A DNA stretch of 21,280 bases. It comes from Theodoxus fluviatilis. Lineage: Eukaryota; Mollusca; Gastropoda; Cycloneritida; Neritidae. The notes under the pieces were generated by a model. The model was not told where the DNA came from. It worked only from the letters and a program-made list of their open reading frames with translations, and did no database searches. Each line of letters starts with the position of its first letter. Within the stretch, counting starts at the first letter, position 1. The position numbers and the translations under genes were made by a program. The stretch is from assembly GCA_034096865.1 (NCBI GenBank), contig JAWQFJ010008160.1, positions 1 to 21,280 on the forward strand, written 5' to 3'. Of the stretch, positions 11,081-20,437 are shown in pieces.

Positions 11081-12255
11081 CAAGGAGCTAGCGTCTCACC
11101 TCCGACAGACAACACTTCTGAAAGAGTCTGCTCCGTCTGTTTTAGATTTCATGGCCGAGTGCTGAGCGTGCTTGACCTGCAGTCGCTTACGGCTGGTGGG
11201 TTGTGCGTTCGAAACTGCACTGATTCTGGAGTTGCATCCTTGAGCAAGATGTTAAAGTGACATTGCTTCTCTCTACACAGGAGTAAAACGGGTTTCCTGT
11301 CAGGGCAGCGATGGTTTAATGCACTGCCATTAACCCTCAAACTGCGGCCGTGAGCCAGCATCAGGTTGGAGTACTCTCTAGGGAGTGGAGTTGCTGCCGG
11401 CACCTGACTGCATATGCCTTATCTGTCATTGTGTTTGCTGTCAGGTGCCAGTGAAGGATTGATCGTGCAACCCAGTGACCAGGGGGTAAAGCGTCCATTG
11501 GTTTGAGACCGAGACATGGCTGATAAATCACTATATGAAACTACAGCTTAACCTTTAGATGGACGAACTGAAATCCTGAATAATCTCTCATCACCGCTCA
11601 CACAATCCTGCACCCAAGCTTCAAAGCTAGCTGAAGGCGTGACTAGGTCCGGAACAGATCGACTTATTACGTTTCACATCCGTGTGCTGGTGGCAAACTC
11701 GACAGGCACGGTTAAATACTGCGTAATTCACGGTTCGTTATTACTCACCTGCGTCGGCTAATTAAAATACACAATCCTATAAAAGTGGAGAGAATGAAGG
11801 GAATTTTACAGTCAACTCAAGGTACCGAGTCTTCCTTGTCCAAGCGTCCTCAGACCATACACCTTCAAGGTTGGTACGAAACTCCCCTTTCGTTTGACGA
11901 CAGTTGTCCACGTTTGCCTTTTGTTTGCTAAGTAACAGTCTAGTTCAAATACATTTTGTGAGCAAAGGAACATTGCTACCTGCGTTCCGACAATTCAAGA
12001 ACAGGTGAGAAACATCCAGGCTATATGCGAATCACTTTTATGTATTTCAAACGGAGGATATATAATTACAATTTAAATGTTCATTTGGAGTCTCCAGACC
12101 TCAAAATTCGACGACGTAAGTGATCCTCAAGTGCACACCGCAATCAACATTCTATACCTCTCCACGGAAAGCTCATAATCCCACTAAATCTTATATTCAC
12201 GTAAAATTATCTTTCCGATAGACGTTGTGCGGCAAAACGACTCACAAAGAACGAA
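11081..12255 (+). repeat. Right arm, inner part (upstream segment of the right gene)
   Basis: This is the inverted counterpart of 7880-9045. It begins with a block about 97% identical to the left arm (11081-11420), then a block at about 85% (11510-11712), then R3. In the left arm this segment is directly followed by the gene; here the gene is 3.1 kb further on because additional R3 sequence and a LINE intervene. Confidence 0.9.
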
Positions 12256-12480
12256 CGAACGAATTACTTGATTCTTAGGCCAACAACCAATCTGAACAGC
12301 AGTTGTCACTACTAAATGTAATTTGTCGATGGACACAGATGTGCCATTATGTCATTAACTGTACAACCAAAAAATGTTACGAGCTCTGTCTACATCGGAA
12401 AATTGATTTACATTTACATTAGTCAACTTCAGATCCCTTTTTTCTTTTGGGAGAGGGGTGTGTGTGTTGTGTTGGGGGCT
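11712..12480 (+). repeat. Repeat R3, family R
   Basis: This is a direct repeat of R4 (20438-21060) from tactgcgtaattcacggttc through gaacgaacgaacgaatta to the T-rich/G-rich tract. R3 contains about 150 bp (about 11778-11927), including the TATA box, that R4 lacks. It ends at the T-run that marks the probable LINE tail. The equivalent of R4's outer 190 bp is not found after the LINE, so R3 is truncated and not simply split. Confidence 0.8.
11778..11785 (+). promoter_or_regulatory. Candidate TATA box of the right EF-hand gene
   Basis: TATAAAAG, equivalent to 8320-8327 in the left arm. The LINE now separates it by 3.7 kb from the coding ATG at 15473. It would still serve the gene if a first non-coding exon near 11810-11830 is spliced to the acceptor just before the ATG; that is inference. 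Confidence 0.4.
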
Positions 12481-12702
12481 ATTTTTTTCTCTGATTTTCA
12501 ACTCAGAAGATCTACCTCGCTACGTCCCTGGTTGCACGGGTACTTGTTTCTTTTATGAGCTCACTGCACTGTCTTCTTTTATTTGAGTGTACATAACGTG
12601 CAATATACCTTCGAATATGTTGCAGATTTGACAGGTAAGATTTCCGAGTTCATTGAGTCTGTAACGTCGATTGTTTTTTAAAAATAGATTATTGATTCCT
12701 AA

Positions 12703-12930
12703 TCAAGCACGGATGCATGCAACCCTGAATATTTTCGAATCTTTTTCTTGGCCAGATATGTCTCTAGATGTACAGTAGCGTAAAAATATTTCTCTGGTAC
12801 TATTATTCTCATCCCTCAGCTGTGGATAGCAGTCGTGTAGTCTTTGCCTCAGCTGCTTTAGAAAGCGTCTCACAATCAGCACTCCACCATTCAGCCGTAC
12901 ATATGAGTAACCGAGTTTGCAGTCTTTCAT
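12703..12930 (-). pseudogene. LINE polyprotein C-terminal fragment
   Basis: A 75-codon frame with the character of the post-RT C-terminal region seen in this type of invertebrate LINE: a run such as RRFLKQLRQRLHDCYPQL followed by a polar helix-like stretch. It lies in the expected order downstream of the RT fragments. Assignment rests mainly on position. Confidence 0.5.
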
Positions 12931-13239
12931 AATGCACGGCCAATTCTTATTCTCTGGAATTTGTGGGTTTTATAGCATCATGTAAGTTTGGCTCGGTAGT
13001 CTCAGCGTTGACATTTTGGACAACCTGAGCCAGTATGTTACCGTTTTCATTGTGCTATTCACAAAGAATGGGTATCTATATCTAGCTCTCCATATGCAAA
13101 ATAATTTGATGTTCTATAGTCTAAACCCGATAATTGTGTGCAGGCAAGGTCATATACCTTCTCAAGTATATCTTGCTTTTAAGGGCTCCACAATTCAGCA
13201 ACAAATGATAATGAGAGAGAAACCTGCGAGTCGAAAAGT

Positions 13240-14441
13240 CTAAAGAATTTTTTTTGGGTTCATGCTGTGCAACGACCACATTGTTTTCATGAAACAAATA
13301 GTCTTTTCTGTGCCCTTAATGGTAGCTTTTTCTACAGAGGCATTTTTCGATAGTTTGGTAGTAAAAGTACAGCCAAGGTACGTGTACCTGTTGACAGCTT
13401 CAAGTCTCGTTTGATTTAGATACCATCTCTCCCCATCAACAAAGTGACCGCCTCGTCTGAAAATCACCACATTAGTCTTATCAGTGTTTACAGGGAGACG
13501 GAGAGTTTCTGATACGCATATTAGAGCGTTAATCTGATTATGTAGCCCTGTTGGCGTAGAAGATAATGGAGCAATGTCGTCAGCGATCAGCAAGGCAAAT
13601 ATCTCTGCCGTGCCTGGTAGCATCTGAATGCCGTGCTTTCCATGCGTTCTAACAGAGTCAGCCACGATATTCATGTAAAAGACGAAAATGGATGTGCTCT
13701 CTTTGGCACATTGTTTTACGCAAATAAGGTCGTGGGAAAGTCCGAAGATGTGATTGTTCCAACGAACGTAAGACTGTAAGTTGGAGTACATTGCCTTCAA
13801 CATTTTCATTAACTTCGTAGATAAACCAGTATATTTCAGTATATGCCAAAGTTAATAGTGATCAACTGAGTCAAAGGCCTTCCTTTAATCCACAAAGGCA
13901 ACATAGAGTTTACCTCTGCCTTATCCATTTACATGTTTCATTGCTATTGAATGTAAGGTCTATTGTTGAATGGAGTGTCCGAAATCCAGCCTGTTCAACA
14001 CAGATTCTGTTTCCAAGTTCCATCCAAGTGCAGAGACTTCTTGCCAAAATTGACCACAAAATAAATGCTTAAGACGAGCAGTAAAGAGATTCCTTTGTAA
14101 TTATCGGGGTCTAGTTTCTTGCCTTTTTTGTGAATCGGGACAATGAGGAACTTGGATTAGTCTTTGGGGAAGTAGTTAGTTTCTAATAGCTTGTTGAATA
14201 CTTTGTTCAAAAATTGCGTGATCCGTTCACCTGCTGCTTTGAAGCACTCGCCTGGAATTCCGTCCAATCCTGGCGATTTCCTTTCTGAGATGCACCGGAT
14301 GGCTACTTCAACCTCCGTTGTGGTGATCTGAACATCGCGTTCAGAATGCTCCACGACTTCCCATATATCCCGTATTATCTCGTCCTGGTGATTTATTTTC
14401 CCTCTTAACATTTGCTTGATGTGATTTTTCCGTTGCATCAT
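13240..14441 (-). pseudogene. LINE reverse transcriptase domain, broken
   Basis: Reverse transcriptase normally copies the element's RNA at the target site. The N-terminal part (14441-14157) includes KSPGLDGIPGECFK. After a stop, translation continues with IVPIHKKGKKLDPDNYKGIS (about 14145-14080). The QAGFR motif is near 14005-13985. Motif A, with the signature KAFDSVD, is near 13885-13865 and has an in-frame stop beside it. The catalytic motif appears as LIADDIA (about 13590-13570) where FADD or YADD is usual. The thumb region shows NTDKTNVVIFRRGG and YLGCTFTTKL. Several stops and frame changes show that it is inactive. This style matches jockey/CR1-like LINE proteins common in invertebrate genomes; I do not assign a clade. 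Confidence 0.85.
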
Positions 14442-14449
14442 GTTAATCT

Positions 14450-15000
14450 CTACACAAGGGACTGATTTGCGCGTGATGTTTCTATCCGTAGTCCAACATT
14501 CTCTCGAGGTTTTTAGACTTGTCAGTAGCGAGAGACTTACTGTATAATTTGTTTTTCTTTTCGATTATCAACTCTTTATACATGCACCTGTGTTGTATAA
14601 GGGCCAAATTTGTTTCGTCAGCTACTAGTTTTAAAGTTCATGAAATAAAAGTGTTACCGTCTTTCGATCGCTAAATGTGCAACCGTGCAGAATGCAAAGA
14701 TGATATACTCTGCAAAGCTCTATTTAATTATTTTCAAATTGATTCACAAGGATATCTTCAGAATTTCTGGGGCATCTATAGTAGAAACATTCACTCTCTA
14801 TCAAAGGTGTCTTCTATATTATCGTTGTCTTCGTCATAATCTCAATGAAAATACCATTCTCCTACCTAGCATTCATATCTCCACAAATGACTAATTCAGA
14901 ACCAGGACAACTTTCTTCTAGCGACAACATAACTTCTCTAGTGGATGGTTAGTACAAGGTACACTTTTACCAGTGTAGTATGATCATTCGGATGGCGAGA
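14450..15000. other. Decayed LINE interior between endonuclease and RT
   Basis: By position this should hold the rest of the endonuclease and the linker to the RT. I see no continuous frame or motif in it, so it is either strongly decayed or partly replaced. Confidence 0.4.
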
Positions 15001-15006
15001 CATGCA

Positions 15007-15321
15007 TCAACATGACAATGATTGGTCTGGGACACTGGATGCGGAAGACCAGAACAGTGTCAAATTGTAACTGCACTTTCGAGACATGGCTGGCAAGTTG
15101 CTTGCAATAAGGACAGCCACCCCACCGGACCTTCTTCCTAGTGCCGAGAGTTTTTTGCCTGGAGGATGAAACACTATGTGCTCGTGAAAAGATATCGAGA
15201 AATCAAACGCATGACTAGTAAATGTTTCATTAATACAGAAGACGTCGAACTCTGACATGTGATCAAGGCAATCAGGTTTGCATAATCGTGCGCTCAGACC
15301 GCCAACATTCCAGCGTAGCAT
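15007..15321 (-). pseudogene. LINE apurinic-like endonuclease, N-terminal fragment
   Basis: A 104-codon frame beginning WNVGGLSARL, then FDVFCINETF and GRRSGGVAVLI. These correspond to the early strands of the exonuclease-endonuclease-phosphatase fold, including the metal-binding Asn and the ...ET motif with Glu. The rest of the domain, with the catalytic His and Asp, is not recognisable downstream. In intact LINEs this enzyme nicks the target DNA. Confidence 0.75.
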
Positions 15322-15451
15322 GCTGAAGTGTTCTAGTCCAAGTCATGAGGCATCACAAATACATAAGCAGGAAGGCGAGAAGATGATGCACACAGAAAAG
15401 GGTGTATATTAATACAACTGCGTTATGAGGCATTTCACGGCGTCCACGACA

Positions 15452-15472
15452 GTGTCTGCTGCTCCTCCCCAG
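15452..15472 (+). promoter_or_regulatory. Candidate 5'UTR splice acceptor directly before the start codon
   Basis: A pyrimidine-rich tract ends in cag immediately before the ATG of the right gene. The equivalent left segment (7761-7781) is identical. It implies an intron between a distal non-coding exon and the coding exon 1. Not proven: an in-frame ATG at 15425 would allow an unspliced longer start (Met-Arg-His-Phe...), but that has no signal peptide at its N-terminus. Confidence 0.45.
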
Positions 15473-17365
15473 ATGCTGAAGCTGAGTCTCTTCGTACTCC
15501 TGGCAGTGGTCCTGCTCATGCCTGATGACGCGGGAGCACGGCGCTGGAGAGTCCGCATCCCTCGCGTGGTAGGTTTCGGAGTTATCTCCCTTCAAACGCA
15601 AATAGCATTGCAGATGCTGCGTAAAATCCATTGCTATCCATACTTGCAACATGCGTAATTTTCACCTTCTAAGTAGCTTTAACCCTCATTAAGTCAGTTC
15701 TAATGCTTCTGATACTGCCGTCCCACTTTTGGGGTGAGATGCATTCACACTCAAGCTTTCAAAGAGAAACGGGTACTCCTTCCAAGCTTCACTGTTTGTT
15801 TTTGGGCGGGTTTTCGCTCTCCTCGGACGTAAAGGCTTTATAAAGAGTTTGGTTTGCGACATCTTGCCTTTTGCCATTCAGATTAGAACCGCAAGTACTA
15901 TCTACAGCGTGGTCAAACACTTCGGTCGTGACGTCAGCGCTACTGACGTCAACGGTGACGGAGTGATGGACGCCTCAGAGCTGACGTCAATGCTGGGAGA
16001 GAGAGCCACGGCTGAGGACGTGGAAGAGCTGATCCGCATGGTCGACGACAACAGTGAGTCGGTGTGGAGGGGCGTTGAAAGACGTTTGGGCAGTTTCAGG
16101 TTGCAGTTCGCAGTTGTTTGTCAAAGAGAGAGATATGACGGGAGGAGAGTGTCGGAAGGACAAGTAAACAACCGTCATGTCATGCCACATGATGAACAAA
16201 GCTCATCTTTGTTTCTGACTTCTTCTTCTTCTTAAATTTACTGTGAACGATTCAAGTTGCTCTCTTGCGCATGCTTGAACTCACTAGTCTGCCTCAAGAT
16301 GACATCACTATCGCAAATCTTTTGTCTCCATTTTGGCCATGTACAGTTGGCCTTTTGTAGTCTGCGAGTTAGGACAAATGCGTTATTTTCCAATGAAATG
16401 CAGCTGAAGTTTTAACTTACAGCTGAAAGACAAGGTAACTTTGGGGACGATTTGTTGTTAGTTTTACTGGCTTTGTCGAACGTAGGGCAGATGAAATAGA
16501 AAATAATCAAACTTTTCTTGGGACAAGATTGCTCTGTCTCAGTCTTTCCAAAGGTTTACACACTTCATATGAAACAGAAGACTCGAAGCCAACTGTAGAG
16601 AAGTACACAACGTCACTCTGTCCACAGGTGATGGCAAGATGACTCGACGTGAACTGGAGACCTTCATGAACCAGCTGGACCTTGGTAAGTGGTTTTTGTT
16701 GTCTATTTACTGGGATGAGTTCTGTGTTTGCTGAATCTGTCTCTCCCACGTGACTCTGGACAAAGCATGGACACCTGGCACGACAGCCAAGAGTTGATTG
16801 TCAGACCACACTCCTCGGTGTACGCTTTGTCGCTTTTCTCCCATACTGTGTTCACCGTTTTTCAGTCTTATTCCTCTCGCCTCTCTGAAAATGTTTTCCC
16901 CGTTTCTTCTCATCCACACGTTTGTATTTTTCCTTGCATTTCTCTGATTACTTTTTTCTGTCTCTTGTCTCCTTAATCTCTATGTATATTTGTTGCTCTT
17001 TCTGTCATGTTTGTGTGTAGCTTTGATAACTGCTGGCGGGTGTCAACTAATCCATTAGGCGTGAACTGATTTTCCTTCCTTTTCTTTAGAAAATGACAAT
17101 CGATATGTCTACAAGTTAGTCCTCCATCAATGCTTTCCCTTTCAATGACATCAGTGTACCAGTTTGTGTGCTTTTGTCCCAGTACATGACTATCGAATCT
17201 TTGAATCAAGGGGAGAAACTCCGTCCCAACTTTATCCCGCAAGAGTACCGCTTATGAGTGATTGTGCTATTAGGACAATGGTTGCTATCATGTCCTTCAT
17301 GTACCAGAGTATCCAGAGAATTTCCTCTCACGTTCTGACTAGTTTTTCTTGTACTTGCAGAATAA
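15473..17365 (+). CDS. Secreted EF-hand protein, right paralogue (two EF-hand loops)
   Basis: The reconstructed model is: exon 1 15473-15568, exon 2 15882-16053, exon 3 16628-16684, and exon 4 from 17361 with the TAA stop at 17363-17365. Splice donors are gtaggt, gtgagt and gtaagt; acceptors are cattcag, tccacag and cttgcag. Phases 0, 1 and 1 join cleanly to 109 residues. Residues 1-22 are a signal peptide (LSLFVLLAVVLLM core, cleavage expected after AGA). Residues 23-32 are RRWRVRIPRV, strongly basic. Loop 1 is DVNGDGVMDASE (about residues 54-65) and loop 2 is DDNSDGKMTRRE (about 87-98); both have Asp at 1, Asn at 3, Asp at 5, Gly at 6 and Glu at 12, the canonical calcium ligand pattern. The product should be an extracellular calcium-binding protein. 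I do not recognise the specific family; shell-matrix, mucus or defence roles are possible but unproven. The start was chosen for its signal peptide and the conservation of both arms from that point. Confidence 0.8.
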
Positions 17366-17477
17366 AGTCCGGTGGAGAGCGAATCATCTAGTTTATTCTT
17401 GGAGGCTCCATTTGTCATATCGACAGCACTGTTCCACAAGTACACATGTGGCCACTGTGTTAGCTGGATTGGCACAG

Positions 17478-17483
17478 AATAAA
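17478..17483 (+). terminator. Polyadenylation signal of the right EF-hand gene
   Basis: AATAAA 113 bp after the stop, in the same context (gcacagaataaacaatttgc) as the left copy at 5757-5762. Another AATAAA overlaps the stop codon itself at 17361-17366 (left 5874-5879), but it would leave almost no 3'UTR. Confidence 0.6.
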
Positions 17484-17561
17484 CAATTTGCAACCAACTT
17501 TTGGTGTTTTGTTTGTTGAAAGTTTCTAGCTTGGAGAGGCCGTCTAGGTGCGAGGGCACTC

Positions 17562-17648
<87 letters not shown>

Positions 17649-17692
17649 TGTGTGTGTGTGTGTGTGTGTGTTTCTGTGTGTATGCGTGCGTG

Positions 17693-17725
<33 letters not shown>

Positions 17726-17957
17726 CTGTGTCTGTGTCTGTGTCTGTGCGTGTAAATATGTGTGTGTGTGTTTATTGTGAGCGTGTGTGTGTGTGTATGT
17801 TGTGAATATGCGTGAATGTGTGTGTGTGAGTGTATGTGTGTGTGTTGTGAATATGCGTGTATGTGTGTGTGCGTGTGTGTGTGTTGTGAATATGCGTGTA
17901 TGTGTGTGTGTGAGTGTGTGTGTGTGTGTGTGTATGTGTGTGTGTGTGTGTATTGAG

Positions 17958-17992
<35 letters not shown>

Positions 17993-18023
17993 ATGTGTGT
18001 ATTGTGAATATTTGTGTGTGCGC

Positions 18024-18061
<38 letters not shown>

Positions 18062-18116
18062 TGTGAATATGTGTGTGTGCGCGTATGTGTATGTGTGTGT
18101 GTGTGTGTGCGCGTAT

Positions 18117-18159
<43 letters not shown>
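17562..18159. repeat. Compound GT microsatellite, right arm
   Basis: This is the inverted copy of 5078-5680. It has the same ordered interruptions (ttgtgaatatg blocks, a short (AT)n block near 17958-17972, and gcgcgtatg). The pure (GT)n run next to the gene (17564-17646) is longer than its left partner, so only the simplest part changed length. Confidence 0.95.
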
Positions 18160-18160
<1 letters not shown>

Positions 18161-18472
18161 GTGGGTATCATCGTTCGAATGTGCTCTCATGCTTGCCTGG
18201 GTTTAAGTGTGTGTCTTCGTGAGTATGAGCGTTTGCGAAACACTATGACTAAATGTTTCTGAGGACGATTTAGTGCAAGTTTGCTTGAACATACATGTAC
18301 ATGTGCTTGCACGTGTTCGTGTGTGTGTTTTGCAGGTTTTCCTTATTCGTGGGTCTGTGTCTTTGTACGTCATGGACTGAAATTCAGCATGAATTATTTC
18401 AGTAACAATCTCAGAAAACAGAGAAAACAAGGAACGTGAACAAGAAATGAAAAGTCCACATGGTCAATGGCG

Positions 18473-19447
18473 CACTGGTGTCTACCATTAGTCTACATTG
18501 CTGTCTCCATGACACTGGTGTCTACCACTACATGGCTGTCTCCATGACACTGGTGTCTACCATTAGCCTACATGGCTGTCTCCATGACACTGGTGTCTAC
18601 CATTAGCCTACATGGCTGTCTCCATGACACTGGTGTCTACCACTACATGGCTGTCTCCATGCCACTGGTGTCTACCATTAGCCTACATGGCTGTCTCCAT
18701 GACACTGGTGTCTACCATTAGCCTACATGGCTGTCTCCATGACACTGGTGTCTACCATTAGCCTACATGGCTGTCTCCATGACACTGGTGTCTACCATTA
18801 GCCTACATGGCTGTCTCCGTGACACTGGTGTCTACCATTAGCCTACATGGCTGTCTCCATGACGCTGGTGTCTACCATTAGTCTACATGGCTGTCTCCAT
18901 GACACTGGTGTCTACCATTACATGGCTGTCTCCATGACACTGGTGTCTACCATTAGCCTACATGGCTGTCTCCATGACACTGGTGTCTACCATTAGCCTA
19001 CATGGCTGTCTCCATGACATGGTGTCTACCATTAGCCTACATGGCTGTCTCCATGACACTGGTGTCTACCATTAGCCTACATGGCTGTCTCCATGACACT
19101 GGTGTCTACCATTAGCCTACATGGCTGTCTCCATGACACTGGTGTCTACCATTAGCCTACATGGCTGTCTCCATGACACTGGTGTCTACCACTACATGGC
19201 TGTCTCCATGACACTGGTGTCTACCACTACATGGCTGTCTCCATGACACTGGTGTCTACCATTAGCCTACATGGCTGTCTCCATGACACTGGTGTCTACC
19301 ATTAGCCTACATGGCTGTCTCCATGACACTGGCGTCTACCACAGCATGCCTGTCTCCATGACACTGGTGTCTACCATTAGCCTACATGGCTGTCTCCATG
19401 ACACTGGTGTCTACCATTAGCCTACATGGCTGTCTCCATGACACTGG
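18473..19447. repeat. 40-bp minisatellite, right array (~25 units)
   Basis: This is the inverted partner of 3882-4756. Counting from the inner edge, the order of short and full units and of single-base variants agrees with the left array for about 19 units. After that the arrays differ in unit order and number; for example, two consecutive short units occur at about 19183-19250, and an atypical unit with cacagcatgcc occurs at about 19340. Confidence 0.95.
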
Positions 19448-19674
19448 TAACTCGGTCTTCAGTCTGCAGTTGTCCGGGTCTTCTGGGCAAGTCAAGCAGA
19501 AAACGAGAGGATGGGAAGGAGATGGGAATAGATGGTGAGGATTTCTGTTTTCAGGTGTCTCGTATCGCCGTTTCATGACAATTTCTTATGTGTTTTCATT
19601 TTTTCGGCGCCGTTTATCACTTTACAAGAATATGCTGTGGCATCCGTGCTGAGAATAAAAACCACTCACGCACG

Positions 19675-19707
<33 letters not shown>

Positions 19708-19952
19708 TTTAAGATATATACCTAATTCTTAAAAAAAAACAATGAAACATGTGTTAGCATAGCGACGAAAAACAGGATTTCGTGAGAACATTATTTTTGT
19801 TAAACTATCTAGAAAAAAGCACGCATATAAACCAAGAAAGACTTATTCTTAGCATAAACGGTCACTGCACTGTAAATCAAATGTCTGAAATCGTGCCAGA
19901 CATTTATGAAATGCATGTACATTGACAGTTTGAAAGCATCTCTTCCGCCATC
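19448..19952. other. Non-coding stretch outside the right minisatellite
   Basis: No gene or recognised element. It contains a short CA/TA microsatellite (about 19669-19708) and an A9 run. There is no counterpart in the left flank. Confidence 0.5.
19669..19708. repeat. Short (CA)n(TA)n microsatellite
   Basis: A CA run of about a dozen units passes directly into a TA run of about nine units. Confidence 0.9.
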
Positions 19953-20228
19953 CTGCACATCCTCTAGACACTCACATGGGAGGTCAGTGCACGCCAGACT
20001 GCACATCCTCTAGACACTCACATGGGAGGTCAGTGCACGCCAGACTGCACATCCTCTAGACACTCACATGGGAGGTCAGTGCACGCCAGACTGCACATCC
20101 TCTAGACACTCACATGGGAGGTCAGTGCACGCCAGACTGCACATCCTCTAGACACTCACATGGGAGGTCAGTGCACGCCAGACTGCACATCCTCTAGACA
20201 CTCACATGGGAGGTCAGTGCACGCCAGA
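19953..20228. repeat. Six perfect 46-bp tandem repeats
   Basis: Units start at 19953, 19999, 20045, 20091, 20137 and 20183. Each begins ctgcacatcctctagacact and ends gtcagtgcacgccaga, and I see no difference between copies. Each unit has a GTGCA-n8-TGCAC inverted repeat spanning the unit boundary. The lack of divergence implies recent expansion or homogenisation. It is present only on the right side of the inverted structure. Confidence 0.95.
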
Positions 20229-20437
20229 CTGCTGGAGGCAGCCATCAACTCAGTAATTCCTTTCACCTCTCCTGGCTTCTAGCAGCAATGCAACAGTCAC
20301 TCGGGCAAAGCAAACTGTCTGACTCTGCATCTACTCTAATGGGTTGGAATTGTAAAATATGTCAGCCATACATAGAAGCTGTAACATCTGCATTTCGTCT
20401 GTGACCATTGGTACCACTGGCAACAGTCCCTGCGAAC
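20229..20437. other. Short non-coding linker, nothing recognised
   Basis: Unique sequence between the 46-bp repeats and R4, with no motif that I can support. Confidence 0.5.

Larger units (their letters stand above)
12481..15345 (-). mobile_element. Degenerate LINE (non-LTR retrotransposon), minus strand
   Basis: Fragments of one ORF2-type polyprotein lie in order on the minus strand: an apurinic-type endonuclease, a reverse transcriptase and a C-terminal segment. Many stops and frameshifts make it non-autonomous. A plus-strand T-run at about 12482-12489 fits the poly(A) end. The 5' end is near 15345, close to the start of the endonuclease domain, with no ORF1 visible, so it is probably 5'-truncated. 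It is absent from the left arm, so it inserted after the duplication or was lost on the left. I saw no clear target-site duplication. Confidence 0.8.
15366..19447 (+). repeat. Right arm, outer part (gene, microsatellite, minisatellite)
   Basis: This is the inverted counterpart of 3882-7870. Similarity starts at agcaggaaggcgagaagatg, just outside the LINE, and ends at the outer edge of the minisatellite. Sequence beyond 19448 has no counterpart beyond 3882, so both arms lose homology at the minisatellite edge. Confidence 0.9.

Noticed and set aside
11207..11215. tRNA gene suggested by gttcgaaac
   Set aside because: No cloverleaf stems or A box at tRNA spacing were found. At most it is a SINE remnant.
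15353..15652. Open frame antisense to exon 1 of the right gene, shared with 7584-7880 in the left arm
   Set aside because: It is conserved only because the arms are duplicates. The sense strand has the signal peptide, the splice donor and continuity with exons 2-4.
15689..15877. 62-codon frame inside intron 1, nearly identical in both arms (7358-7546)
   Set aside because: It ends at the exon 2 acceptor and shows no domain. Conservation matches that of neighbouring non-coding intron sequence.
17206..18190. Long His-Thr-rich and Cys-Val-rich open frames over the CA/GT tracts (also at 4967-5469, 9412-9803 and 10635-11115)
   Set aside because: A dinucleotide repeat without stops gives open frames in several phases on both strands. 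This is composition, not coding.
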